DNA of 8,647 nucleotides from JBBQQK01 sp038216025 (GCA_038216025.1 JBBQQK010000046.1:1-8647); one strand, 5' to 3'. Shown: positions 1 through 6,984, counted from the stretch's first letter. Notes: generated by a model from the letters alone, not told the origin. Numbers and translations: made by a program.

Positions 1-458
1 TGATAAGAAAGGATATTCCCAAATTCCGTGTAATCTTTTCAGGAGTGGATGACCAGTACAAGCCAAATGTAAAAATTCTTCAGACAATGGCAAATACCTT
101 AAATATTCCAGTAATGTTCAAAAAATTAAAGATGAACGAGATGAGAGATGCTTATCGAAATGCAGATTTAGTAGTGCTTCCGAGTAAATATGAAAGTTTT
201 GGTTATGCTGCACTAGAATCGCTAGCAATAGGAAAAAAAACCATCTTATCTAATATTCCAAGCTATAACGAAATTGCCGCTGGAAATAATTTAGCATTCA
301 TCGCTAAAGATTTTGATCCGCGATCTTTTGGCGAAACAATCAAAAAAGCCATTAGATTCAAAGGCGCAACAAATAATGAGGATTGGCTCAAGAATTATAC
401 ATTTGAAAAATGGACCAAAACATACATTAAATACTACGAATCATGCCTGAAGAAATAA
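1..458 (+). CDS. GT4-family glycosyltransferase, C-terminal part (5' truncated by window edge)
   Basis: The reading frame is open from base 3 with no stop, so the gene begins outside the window. The GTG at position 45 is an internal Val codon inside the usual 'FSGVDDQYK' strand-turn of GT4 enzymes, not a start. About 151 residues remain, forming the second Rossmann domain of a GT-B fold. The signature is clear: a 'VVLPS' strand followed by ESFGYAALE, the E-x7-E motif (Glu codons at 192 and 216) that binds the nucleotide-sugar donor, then a 'PSYNEI' acceptor-side loop. The C-terminal helix ending in 'KYYESCLKK' is typical. The family transfers a sugar from an activated donor to a glycan, lipid or small-molecule acceptor on the cytoplasmic side; donor and acceptor cannot be read from this fragment. 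It overlaps the next gene by 16 bp, so it belongs to the same operon. Family call is secure, substrate unknown. Confidence 0.9.
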   Translation, partial: IRKDIPKFRVIFSGVDDQYKPNVKILQTMANTLNIPVMFKKLKMNEMRDAYRNADLVVLPSKYESFGYAALESLAIGKKTILSNIPSYNEIAAGNNLAFIAKDFDPRSFGETIKKAIRFKGATNNEDWLKNYTFEKWTKTYIKYYESCLKK

Positions 459-1387
459 TCAATTTGCCGTATTTCGAAATAAAGAATGACTCCATATTTT
501 ACCTTGGTCAATATGAGTATTTATCGTTAAAAAAATCTAGCCTGAGCGGCAAACTAAAGAAAAAAATTTTAGCAGATGAGGGCGTGGTCGTCCATAAGAA
601 AGCTATCCAAAATGTTAATATAACAAAAAAAATACTTGTCGTTGAACCACACCCGGACGATTTCGCATTATCAGCTTCCGGCTATGCCCTAGAAGGTTTA
701 GCAGAAGGGGCCAGTCTCTCAATTTTAAATTTATTTTCCAGGACTTCAATTACAAACTTCCCTTGGTTTGAAAAAATAGTTATTTCAGAAACTCAATACG
801 AAGAGCTTAGACTCCAAGAGTCGAAGATTGCAATAGAAGAATATCTTGGCTCAAAATTCAATTCTTTAAAGTTATCTTTAGCTAGCGTACGTGGAAACAA
901 TAGAACTTTTTCAAAAAAACATAGCGAAGACGAACTAGTCGATCAAATCGCTCTCGCATTGATCAAGAAGATAAGCACAGAAAAAATCGATGTTGTTTTA
1001 TGCCCAATGGCAATCCAAGGACATATTGACCACCTTGTGGCATTTGCAGCTACCATCAAAGCGTATAGACAAATTAAACAGAAAATAGATCTTATCTTTT
1101 ACGAAGATATGCCTTATGCAAGGAATAAGTCTGTTTATGCTAAAAGAATCAAGCAGTTAAAACTTAGCATGGATTTAGAAAAATTTTATATACCAACGGA
1201 ACCATATCTTGAAACGATTGCCGATTTAATAATCATTTACAGATCCCAATTTGATGATATTAAACGTACCCAAATGCTAGCCATTATCAAAGAAGATTTT
1301 AGGGCAACTGCCAATGATTATAATTCAAAGAACATTAAAAAAGTCGAGTTTGCTCAGCGATACCACAAACTAAAGGGGCTAAAATGA
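443..1387 (+). CDS. PIG-L family zinc-dependent deacetylase (LmbE-like)
   Basis: This is a 314-residue protein. Family members hydrolyse N-acetyl groups from amino sugars such as GlcNAc-inositol, GlcNAc-PI or bacillithiol and antibiotic intermediates. The core begins near residue 63 with 'KILVVEPHPDDF'. His70, Asp72 and Asp73 match the metal-binding and general-base residues of the AHPDDE motif, with Phe replacing the final Glu. The second metal motif, 'GHIDH' (His194, His197), is present, so the active site looks intact. The first ~60 residues are extra: a beta-rich stretch ('DSIFYLGQYEYLSL') and a basic segment that I do not recognise. The ATG at 443 lies inside the preceding gene with no clear Shine-Dalgarno, so initiation probably depends on coupling. 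The next gene starts on its stop codon (ATGA). Next to two glycosyltransferases, deacetylation of a sugar added by a neighbour is the likely role; this is inferred. Confidence 0.88.
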   Translation: MPEEIINLPYFEIKNDSIFYLGQYEYLSLKKSSLSGKLKKKILADEGVVVHKKAIQNVNITKKILVVEPHPDDFALSASGYALEGLAEGASLSILNLFSRTSITNFPWFEKIVISETQYEELRLQESKIAIEEYLGSKFNSLKLSLASVRGNNRTFSKKHSEDELVDQIALALIKKISTEKIDVVLCPMAIQGHIDHLVAFAATIKAYRQIKQKIDLIFYEDMPYARNKSVYAKRIKQLKLSMDLEKFYIPTEPYLETIADLIIIYRSQFDDIKRTQMLAIIKEDFRATANDYNSKNIKKVEFAQRYHKLKGLK

Positions 1388-2751
1388 AAATCAGTTTCAT
1401 TGATGATGAGCCAGAAATATTTCCTAATCAATACGGCGGGAAAGCAAGGACTATTGTCAATCTAGCGAAAAGTTTTGCCAAATCAGATGCTGTCGAAAAA
1501 GTAACCATCTTAAGTCGGACAATTAATGATAAGAGAGACAGCTTTTGCTGGAACAATATTCACTTTAAAAAACTTGTGGGATATGGCATGGTTAGACAGA
1601 TTGTTGATGAGGCTGACTCAACAGATATACTAAACGTTCACACCTGCTCTTTCACGATGCCATATTTAAAAGATCGAAAATCAGTAATAGTAAATCATTT
1701 ACATGATGTTGTCTACGCAACTTCTGATGCAGGAAGCCACCTAGACAAGGCAATTGGAGGAAGATGGAACGCTATTATTGCCCCATCTGAGTTCGCTGCA
1801 AATGTACTGAAGCACCTAACTCCATGGAGCAATTTAAATGAAAAAGTTATTACCATCCCGAGAGCTATCGATGCTGACATTTTCCATGAAGTTCCATCTG
1901 AAATTGCCTTCGCCAAAATACAAGAATTTAATAGCAGTTTGAAGATCTCTCCAAGTAGTAAGTATCCTATTCTATTTTTTCCGCATAGGATAAACGCCGG
2001 CAAAGGGGAAAGTTTCTTGCCGGAACTCTGCAAATCACTTTTAAAAAGATATCCGAGCATGCAGATATTTGCTACTTTTGATAATGATATTGATGTCAAA
2101 ATTCCTAATTTGATTAATCTCAAATGGATTCCGACTGATTTTATGAAGTATTTTTATTCTATATCTGATTTAACGATCTCTCTTTCAATGTTGCCTGAGT
2201 CTTTTTCGCAAATATGCCTAGAATCAATCGCTTGCGGTACACCTGTTTCTTGTTTTAAATTTGGTAATCTGTCCGATTTATCGAAAAGATTTCCAGCAAT
2301 TAGAATCTGCCAGCCAAATATTGAAGACATCTATGCTAATATAGAAAATATTTTGGATAATTCAAGTGAAATGAAAAAAGATATTAAAGCATCACAAATG
2401 ATCATAAGAGAAGAATATAGTATTGAAAATATAACAAAGACATATATTTCATTGTATCAAAATCTTTTACAAAACAAAGGAGGAATTGGGTACATTTTTT
2501 TAAAAGACATAACTAAGCTTGAAGAGATATTTTTTCTTTCTCCCGGTTTAGCCGACTATGGCTCATCAGTTTACCTATATGAAAACCAAAAACTAAAAAG
2601 AACCGAGTTAACCAAAGAAGAACAAACTATTATTCAACTATGCAAAAGTCCAGTCACCCTTCTGGCACTACAGCAAAAGCTAGGCGATAGCTGTAAAACG
2701 AAAAAGCAAATACAAAATTTACTTGATAAAAAAATAATTATAAGAGGATGA
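1384..2751 (+). CDS. GT4-family glycosyltransferase fused to a C-terminal PqqD-like/winged-helix domain
   Basis: This is a 455-residue protein. Residues 1-365 form a GT-B fold: an N-terminal 'NQYGGKARTIVNLAK' (14-28) like the acceptor-domain glycine loop of GT4, 'VNHLHD' (103-108), 'PRAIDADIF' (159-167), the mid-domain 'PILFFPHRINAGKG' (195-208), and E-x7-E as ESFSQICLE (Glu272, Glu280). The usual GT4 ends near residue 365. Here ~80 residues follow (376-455): a 'FFLSPGL' lead, a strand pair around 'VYLYENQKLKRTEL', a helix 'TKEEQTIIQLC', a short 'SPVTLLALQQKLG' helix and a final helix ending 'LLDKKIIIRG'. That beta-then-three-helix pattern resembles PqqD-like domains (RiPP recognition elements) or related winged helices. 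It is coupled on both sides: AAAGGGG at 1372-1378 precedes its ATG, and its TGA abuts the radical SAM start. The GT4 call is firm; the C-terminal assignment is by pattern only and could be another winged-helix type. Confidence 0.87.
   Translation: MKISFIDDEPEIFPNQYGGKARTIVNLAKSFAKSDAVEKVTILSRTINDKRDSFCWNNIHFKKLVGYGMVRQIVDEADSTDILNVHTCSFTMPYLKDRKSVIVNHLHDVVYATSDAGSHLDKAIGGRWNAIIAPSEFAANVLKHLTPWSNLNEKVITIPRAIDADIFHEVPSEIAFAKIQEFNSSLKISPSSKYPILFFPHRINAGKGESFLPELCKSLLKRYPSMQIFATFDNDIDVKIPNLINLKWIPTDFMKYFYSISDLTISLSMLPESFSQICLESIACGTPVSCFKFGNLSDLSKRFPAIRICQPNIEDIYANIENILDNSSEMKKDIKASQMIIREEYSIENITKTYISLYQNLLQNKGGIGYIFLKDITKLEEIFFLSPGLADYGSSVYLYENQKLKRTELTKEEQTIIQLCKSPVTLLALQQKLGDSCKTKKQIQNLLDKKIIIRG
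2742..2748 (+). promoter_or_regulatory. Shine-Dalgarno AAGAGGA that decides the radical SAM start
   Basis: AAGAGGA lies 8 nt before the ATG at 2757, a normal distance. It abuts the in-frame ATG at 2748 with no spacing, so it cannot serve that one. It lies in the last codons of the upstream glycosyltransferase, which fits translational coupling. Confidence 0.6.
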
Positions 2752-2756
2752 TAAAA

Positions 2757-3896
2757 ATGAAATCAGAGTATGTTTTTAACGATCAATTAATCCTAGATGA
2801 GTTCTGTAACCTTAAATGCAAATACTGCGGAGGATTCTATCCTTCAGAATTCCATTTAAAGCAAGATTCCAACGGAAAGATTAACATGCCAGAATCATGG
2901 AAAGAAATGATCAGAAAAAACCATGACCTTTCGGATAGAATCTCAGAGAATCCGACAGTTGGTGATTTCTTTAAGTTGGCCGAAGATGTTCTATCCAAAA
3001 TAGAGCAGGCAACAGATTATAAGATATTAAAAATTTCCGGTGGAGAAATATTTCTATATAAAGATATTGTTGATTTCATCGAAAAAATTCATAAAAAATT
3101 TGCCGCCGTCCAATTATTAACAAACGGCTTAACTCTTACATCCAATCAGATTACACAGCTTAGAAAACTTGGAAACATATATTTTCAAATATCACTAGAT
3201 GGAGTAACTGGAGAAGCTAACTTTGCCCGAAACGGCAGCGACAAAGTTGTAAAAAAGATATTGAATGACATTGAACAAATTTTAGAACAAGGAATGGGAT
3301 TAGAAATTAATTGCGTGTTAACAAAATATAACACCGGGTTATTCGAAGAAATGCTAAACTATTTCAAGGACTCAAAGAATCTTGTAATAGCGCCTCGACC
3401 AGTAAGAGGCAAACCAAAGGCTGCATTAAACTTTAGCGAAGAACAGCTGGAGTCTTTCAAGAAAATTGCAATAAAAAATTATCAAATTTATGCTAATATT
3501 TTGCCTTCCAAACATTATATGGAAAGGCTTGTCTCGTTAATGGAAACCGGCACCAGAAAATGGAAATGCTACGTTCCTTATTATGTACTTGGGGCAAACA
3601 ACTATGGTGATATTAGTACGTGCACTTGCACGGGCGAGCTTCCTAGAATTGGTAATATTTTCAATGAGAGTGAAAAAATTGGTAATATTTTTTCAAAAAA
3701 TGAAGGCTACATTCCTCAAAAAAAATATTCTGCTTGTTCGTACTGTATCACTCAATATGAAATGCTAAACCTATATACAGAAGATTTAATCAATCGAGCC
3801 GATATGGAAAAAGTGCCCTCATTTAGAATCCCAGGGGTTATGGATAGAGTAGATTTGATTAAAAAAAGGCTCATTGATCTTAACTTGGTAAATTAG
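2757..3896 (+). CDS. Radical SAM enzyme with twitch/short SPASM-like C-terminal domain
   Basis: This is a 379-residue protein counted from the ATG at 2757; the in-frame ATG at 2748 would add three residues. The [4Fe-4S]-SAM motif CX3CX2C is at Cys17, Cys21 and Cys24. 'SGGE' (94-97), 'LLTNG' (120-124) and 'QISLDG' (144-149) follow in the normal order of the radical SAM barrel. The C-terminal part has Cys271-X12-Gly-X4-Cys289, Cys291, and a 'CSYC' pair (Cys327, Cys330). That matches the first half of a SPASM pattern without the later CX5CX3C, so probably one auxiliary cluster, as in twitch domains. About 70 residues separate the SAM-cluster cysteines from GGE, some 25-30 more than usual, so there is an insertion near the active-site mouth. 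SPASM/twitch enzymes modify peptides or carbohydrates and related small substrates by H-atom abstraction. The substrate here is unknown; the upstream PqqD-like fusion favours a peptide. The gene ends in a 4-bp convergent overlap with the kinase gene. Confidence 0.92.
   Translation: MKSEYVFNDQLILDEFCNLKCKYCGGFYPSEFHLKQDSNGKINMPESWKEMIRKNHDLSDRISENPTVGDFFKLAEDVLSKIEQATDYKILKISGGEIFLYKDIVDFIEKIHKKFAAVQLLTNGLTLTSNQITQLRKLGNIYFQISLDGVTGEANFARNGSDKVVKKILNDIEQILEQGMGLEINCVLTKYNTGLFEEMLNYFKDSKNLVIAPRPVRGKPKAALNFSEEQLESFKKIAIKNYQIYANILPSKHYMERLVSLMETGTRKWKCYVPYYVLGANNYGDISTCTCTGELPRIGNIFNESEKIGNIFSKNEGYIPQKKYSACSYCITQYEMLNLYTEDLINRADMEKVPSFRIPGVMDRVDLIKKRLIDLNLVN
3647..3691 (+). repeat. Two 15-bp direct repeats, 30 bp apart, inside the radical SAM gene
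   Basis: AATTGGTAATATTTT occurs at 3647-3661 and again at 3677-3691. The 30-bp period is ten codons and encodes IGNIF-NESEK followed by IGNIF-SKNEG. It lies between the auxiliary-cluster cysteines. It keeps the frame and may be a small tandem duplication that has partly diverged. Confidence 0.75.
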
Positions 3897-4834
3897 ATAG
3901 AGCTGTTTCCTGTTAATAATTCGGACAATCTATGGTAATTATCTTCAACGATTTTCATCTTAGAAATGACCGAATTCTCTATTGATAACAAGTCGTTAAT
4001 ATTATTATTGTCTTTAAGGGCTAAACGGTTGACTTCGATCGCTAAATTTATATTTCTTATTTTAATGAAGGGTATGATTACATTTTTTTCTTGTTGGCTT
4101 AGAGAAAACAAAGAATAGTATGTTTTAGTAAAAACTTCAAGTGCATCCCAGTCAATCCCATATGTCTTCGTAACAAAAACGTGGGCAATTAAAACTGCGA
4201 TATCCCAAACAATATAATCATAGTGTGCATCACCAAGGTCTATTATTGCATTTATTTCATCCCCATTTTCAGTAACCAATATGTTTTGTCTTGTTAAATC
4301 AGAATGGACTAGTCCTTCTCTCAATTCTGAGAAATCAATATCTTTTGATTCTTCTCCGATACTTGTCCAAAGCTCAGCGATCTCGCTGTTAGTAACTCCG
4401 CTAACATTATCGATAACACTCCCATGTCTTTTTTGAGCTACTATCGTATTATCATTTACCATAAGCAAATGCATTCTCGCCACTATCTTTGCCAAATTTT
4501 CAGAGAAAGTAGTGCTAAGATGATTCCATCCCATTTCCCTGCCGGTACAGAAATCAAATAGAGCACCAGAATAATCGCCAACTGTTGTAACAAGCTCATT
4601 ACTATTGTTTTTAACAATAGTAGCAACAGGAAAATCTTTCTTTTTTAATAAATCACCAAATCGAGCCTCTGTTTCAATGCCGGTGTCTTTTTTACAAATT
4701 TTTAGTACATACTTTTTCTCTTTATGCGAAACCAATGTGGCAGATCCACTCAATCCACTGCTAATCGGTTCTAGTTCAGGATCTTTTATGTCATAAAACG
4801 TTAAAAAAGATTTAACAATATTTTCAGTAATCAT
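3893..4834 (-). CDS. APH-family (aminoglycoside/choline/homoserine kinase-like) phosphotransferase
   Basis: This is a 313-residue protein with the eukaryotic-like kinase fold of the APH superfamily. The glycine-containing loop 'SSGLSGSATLV' (25-35) leads to 'KYVLKI', with Lys45 as the likely ATP-binding lysine and Glu57 a candidate partner. The catalytic loop is 'HSDLTRQN' (177-184), the Brenner H-x-D-x4-N motif with Asp179 as catalytic base. 'IIDLGDA' (Asp199 and Asp202) supplies the metal-binding aspartate, and 'WDIA' (210-213) follows as in the family. All catalytic residues are present. Members phosphorylate hydroxyls on aminoglycosides, choline, homoserine, hydroxylysine or sugars; the family alone does not say which. 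It lies 63 bp after the response-regulator gene on the same strand, so it may be read from that operon. No Shine-Dalgarno is seen before the ATG. Its TAA overlaps the TAG of the convergent radical SAM gene. Resistance, metabolite activation or a role in the neighbouring pathway are all possible. Confidence 0.88.
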   Translation of the reverse strand: MITENIVKSFLTFYDIKDPELEPISSGLSGSATLVSHKEKKYVLKICKKDTGIETEARFGDLLKKKDFPVATIVKNNSNELVTTVGDYSGALFDFCTGREMGWNHLSTTFSENLAKIVARMHLLMVNDNTIVAQKRHGSVIDNVSGVTNSEIAELWTSIGEESKDIDFSELREGLVHSDLTRQNILVTENGDEINAIIDLGDAHYDYIVWDIAVLIAHVFVTKTYGIDWDALEVFTKTYYSLFSLSQQEKNVIIPFIKIRNINLAIEVNRLALKDNNNINDLLSIENSVISKMKIVEDNYHRLSELLTGNSSI

Positions 4835-4897
4835 AGAAGTATATTAGGATAATATTCAATAAATTAATACAGTTAGTTACTTGTTTAGAAGAAAAAG

Positions 4898-5275
4898 CTA
4901 TCCTTCAACTAACTTGGTTACTCTTTCTACTAGCTCATTCGGTTTTAGATCGATTTTAAGTATGCAGTCATCCGCTTTCTTGGTGAAGCTATTCTCATCA
5001 TCCGAAGAAAAATTAACTGCTAAGAGCATGACAATTTTAATATCTTTGGTTTTTGAATCGTTTTTTAGAATACTTAGAAGCTCATCTCCTTGCATTCTTG
5101 GAAGCATCACATCTAGGAGAATAGTATCCGGTAGATATTCCTCGTCTTTAAAAATCTCAAGAGCTTTCTCAGCAGAATAGGCAATCCTAACTTCCCATCC
5201 GTCATGTTCAAAACGAAACTTGTATAAATCGCAGCAGCCTTTGTTATCATCAATTACGAGTAATTTGTGTGACAT
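4898..5275 (-). CDS. Single-domain response regulator (receiver only)
   Basis: This is a 125-residue CheY-like receiver with no output domain. 'LLVIDDN' supplies the acidic pair Asp9/Asp10, and 'TILLDVMLP' gives the phospho-acceptor Asp55. The conserved Lys is Lys107 in 'CILKIDLKP', followed by Ile instead of the usual Pro. The switch Thr/Ser is replaced by Leu85 in 'IVMLLAV', so signal propagation may differ from CheY. The start is the ATG at 5275: it has GGAGG four bases upstream, whereas an in-frame ATG at 5296 would place that ribosome site inside the gene. It follows the histidine kinase by 44 bp and is the natural phosphorylation partner. With no DNA-binding domain it must act by protein contact or in a phosphorelay. 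It precedes the APH-type kinase on the same strand. Confidence 0.92.
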   Translation of the reverse strand: MSHKLLVIDDNKGCCDLYKFRFEHDGWEVRIAYSAEKALEIFKDEEYLPDTILLDVMLPRMQGDELLSILKNDSKTKDIKIVMLLAVNFSSDDENSFTKKADDCILKIDLKPNELVERVTKLVEG

Positions 5276-5279
5276 TATT

Positions 5280-5292
5280 CCTCCGATCGGAG
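5280..5292 (-). promoter_or_regulatory. Shine-Dalgarno within a short palindrome before the response regulator
   Basis: On the minus strand GGAGG (5284-5280) lies four bases before the ATG at 5275 and fixes that start. It is largely contained in CTCCGATCGGAG (5281-5292), a perfect 12-bp palindrome that could fold as a 4-bp CTCC/GGAG stem with a GATC loop and partly mask the site. The stem is short, so a regulatory effect is uncertain. Confidence 0.5.
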
Positions 5293-5319
5293 TCATATAA
5301 TATTACTAAAATAAACCAA

Positions 5320-6984
5320 CTAAAGAACTCTTAGTCCATTACCGTTAGAATGAATCTTTTCGTGTTGCTTAATTTCTTTATACTCCAACGGCAGTGAAAA
5401 GTAAAAAGTAGCCCCTTCACCTTTCTTTGATTCAAGCCATATCTTGCCGCCATGAAGTTCGATAATGTTTTTAGAAATATATAGCCCCAGGCCGGAGCCT
5501 TGCTGTTCTTGGGGATTGTCTGGGTCGAAACGTCCAGCTTGATAGAACTTTTCAAACAGACGTTTCTGGTCTTCTTTATCGATATTAATTCCGGTATCAG
5601 CAACGGAAACAATTACGACATCATCTTTTATTTTTGAAGTGACGGCAATCTTTCCATTTTCGGTGAATTTGTTGGCATTGCTAATTAAGTTTGATATCAC
5701 TTCTCCGATTTTACTTTGATCAAGGATTAGCTTAGGTAGCTCTCGCTCTAACCTGATATAGCCGATCGAATTTCCTTTTTCTTTTGCTCTAATCTCAAAA
5801 CCGGAAACAATGGAAGATAAGAGTGCGTCAAGATCTCCTTCTTCGGCATTGATCTTTAATCTATGCTGATTAATCCTAGCTACATTTAGAATATCTTTAG
5901 ATAGACTAGCCAGTCGCAAAGTATCGGTTAAAACTGGTGCTAAGAATTTCTTTTGCTCATCATCCAGATGGCACATACTTTCATCAATGGCCATACTAAG
6001 CCGTCCCTTAATGACAGTTATCGGAGTATTTAACTCATGAGTTGCCATTTGCAAGAACTCGTCTTTCATTCTATCAAGCTCAACCAATTCTTCTTTGTCT
6101 TTTTCGAGTTGCTTATTAAGCTTGTTGATCTGTAAATTTTGCTCGGTTTCTTGCCCGACATAAGCAATCAGTCTATAGCTGGAATAGCCAGCTAGAATTA
6201 AAATAACGCTTTTTAAAAAAGCTTCTAAGATAGTTCGGGAATATAGAACATTAGCAACCAAGCTTAAAATGAGGAGCGTTGAGAATAGTCCTGTAACAAA
6301 AGTCTTAATATCAAAGAGTTTCTTCTTGATAATCGCATAGGCAGTAAAAGTCAAAAAGAATACGACACCCAATGGACCCAAATATCTTATTTCCAGATGG
6401 GTAATCATCGGAACAAATAGATTTGTAATTATTCCGATTATCGATGAAATCGCAACGCCCAAAAGCACATAGCCGAATTGAGTACGGGTTTTTTGTTCTG
6501 ATAAAAAATATCCTCTAGTTAGATCTATATTTATGAGTAAAAATGCGAAAAGAATAAGATAGGAGTAAACAGGCTGCAACGGCCCGAAGGTTGAGTGCAA
6601 ATTTATTACATCAGCGATTATGAGGGGAGTAAAAGAAATAAACGAAAATATAGCGCCCATTGCCATCAGAAAATAAATCATCGTTTTCGTTATAGGACCG
6701 TAGATTTTCTCCTTAACTTGAGGGGAAATAAATGAAGAATTGAATTGAGATAAACTGAATGCAATCAAGATAGGAAAGAAAAAAGAAAATCTCGACCAGT
6801 AGATGACTCTTTCGTGCGAGAAATCCACAACAGTTGCCAGAATAGAAAAAGTCCATAAGAGCGTCCCTAAAGTAGCATACGCCAGATATCGTGCGGTTTT
6901 ATTATTCTTCGAAGGACCCCAAAGCAGCGATATAATTATTGAACAATAGACAATAATAATTACAGTAATAACAATATCAATCAT
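5320..6984 (-). CDS. Membrane sensor histidine kinase with N-terminal 7TM-type region
   Basis: This is a 554-residue protein. Residues 1-220 hold about seven hydrophobic helices (near 2-22, 33-53, 61-84, 100-123, 137-156, 170-192 and 201-219), consistent with the 7TM sensor region found in some bacterial histidine kinases. Two more helices follow (about 230-248 and 255-273). A charged, probably coiled-coil linker (276-305) leads to the HisKA domain with 'THELNTP' and phospho-acceptor His316. The HATPase domain shows the N box (Asn432, Asn436), 'DTGINI' (463-468; usually DTGIGI), 'LFEKFYQ' and 'GSGLGL' (496-501). All catalytic elements are present, so it should autophosphorylate and feed the adjacent receiver. 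The ligand is unknown, and no large extracytoplasmic domain is seen. The ATG at 6984 is chosen because GGGAGG lies seven bases upstream; an ATG at 7017 would put that site within the gene. The start overlaps the end of the glycosyltransferase by 8 bp. Confidence 0.94.
   Translation of the reverse strand: MIDIVITVIIIVYCSIIISLLWGPSKNNKTARYLAYATLGTLLWTFSILATVVDFSHERVIYWSRFSFFFPILIAFSLSQFNSSFISPQVKEKIYGPITKTMIYFLMAMGAIFSFISFTPLIIADVINLHSTFGPLQPVYSYLILFAFLLINIDLTRGYFLSEQKTRTQFGYVLLGVAISSIIGIITNLFVPMITHLEIRYLGPLGVVFFLTFTAYAIIKKKLFDIKTFVTGLFSTLLILSLVANVLYSRTILEAFLKSVILILAGYSSYRLIAYVGQETEQNLQINKLNKQLEKDKEELVELDRMKDEFLQMATHELNTPITVIKGRLSMAIDESMCHLDDEQKKFLAPVLTDTLRLASLSKDILNVARINQHRLKINAEEGDLDALLSSIVSGFEIRAKEKGNSIGYIRLERELPKLILDQSKIGEVISNLISNANKFTENGKIAVTSKIKDDVVIVSVADTGINIDKEDQKRLFEKFYQAGRFDPDNPQEQQGSGLGLYISKNIIELHGGKIWLESKKGEGATFYFSLPLEYKEIKQHEKIHSNGNGLRVL

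Noticed and set aside
1713..2123. 136-codon minus-strand ORF inside the second glycosyltransferase
   Set aside because: It lies wholly opposite a gene with clear GT4 motifs, and its translation shows no domain. Treated as a shadow frame.
4871..4914. 8-bp inverted repeat AGTTAGTT / AACTAACT around the response-regulator stop, considered as a terminator
   Set aside because: The loop is about 28 nt, the stem is AT-rich, and no proper T-run follows on the minus strand.
4881..5180. 99-codon plus-strand ORF opposite the response regulator
   Set aside because: Ser-rich composition typical of an antisense frame; the opposite strand has a full receiver domain with its own ribosome site.
5276..5296. 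ATG at 5296 as the response regulator start
   Set aside because: It adds seven residues not part of the receiver fold, and the GGAGG site lies downstream of it.
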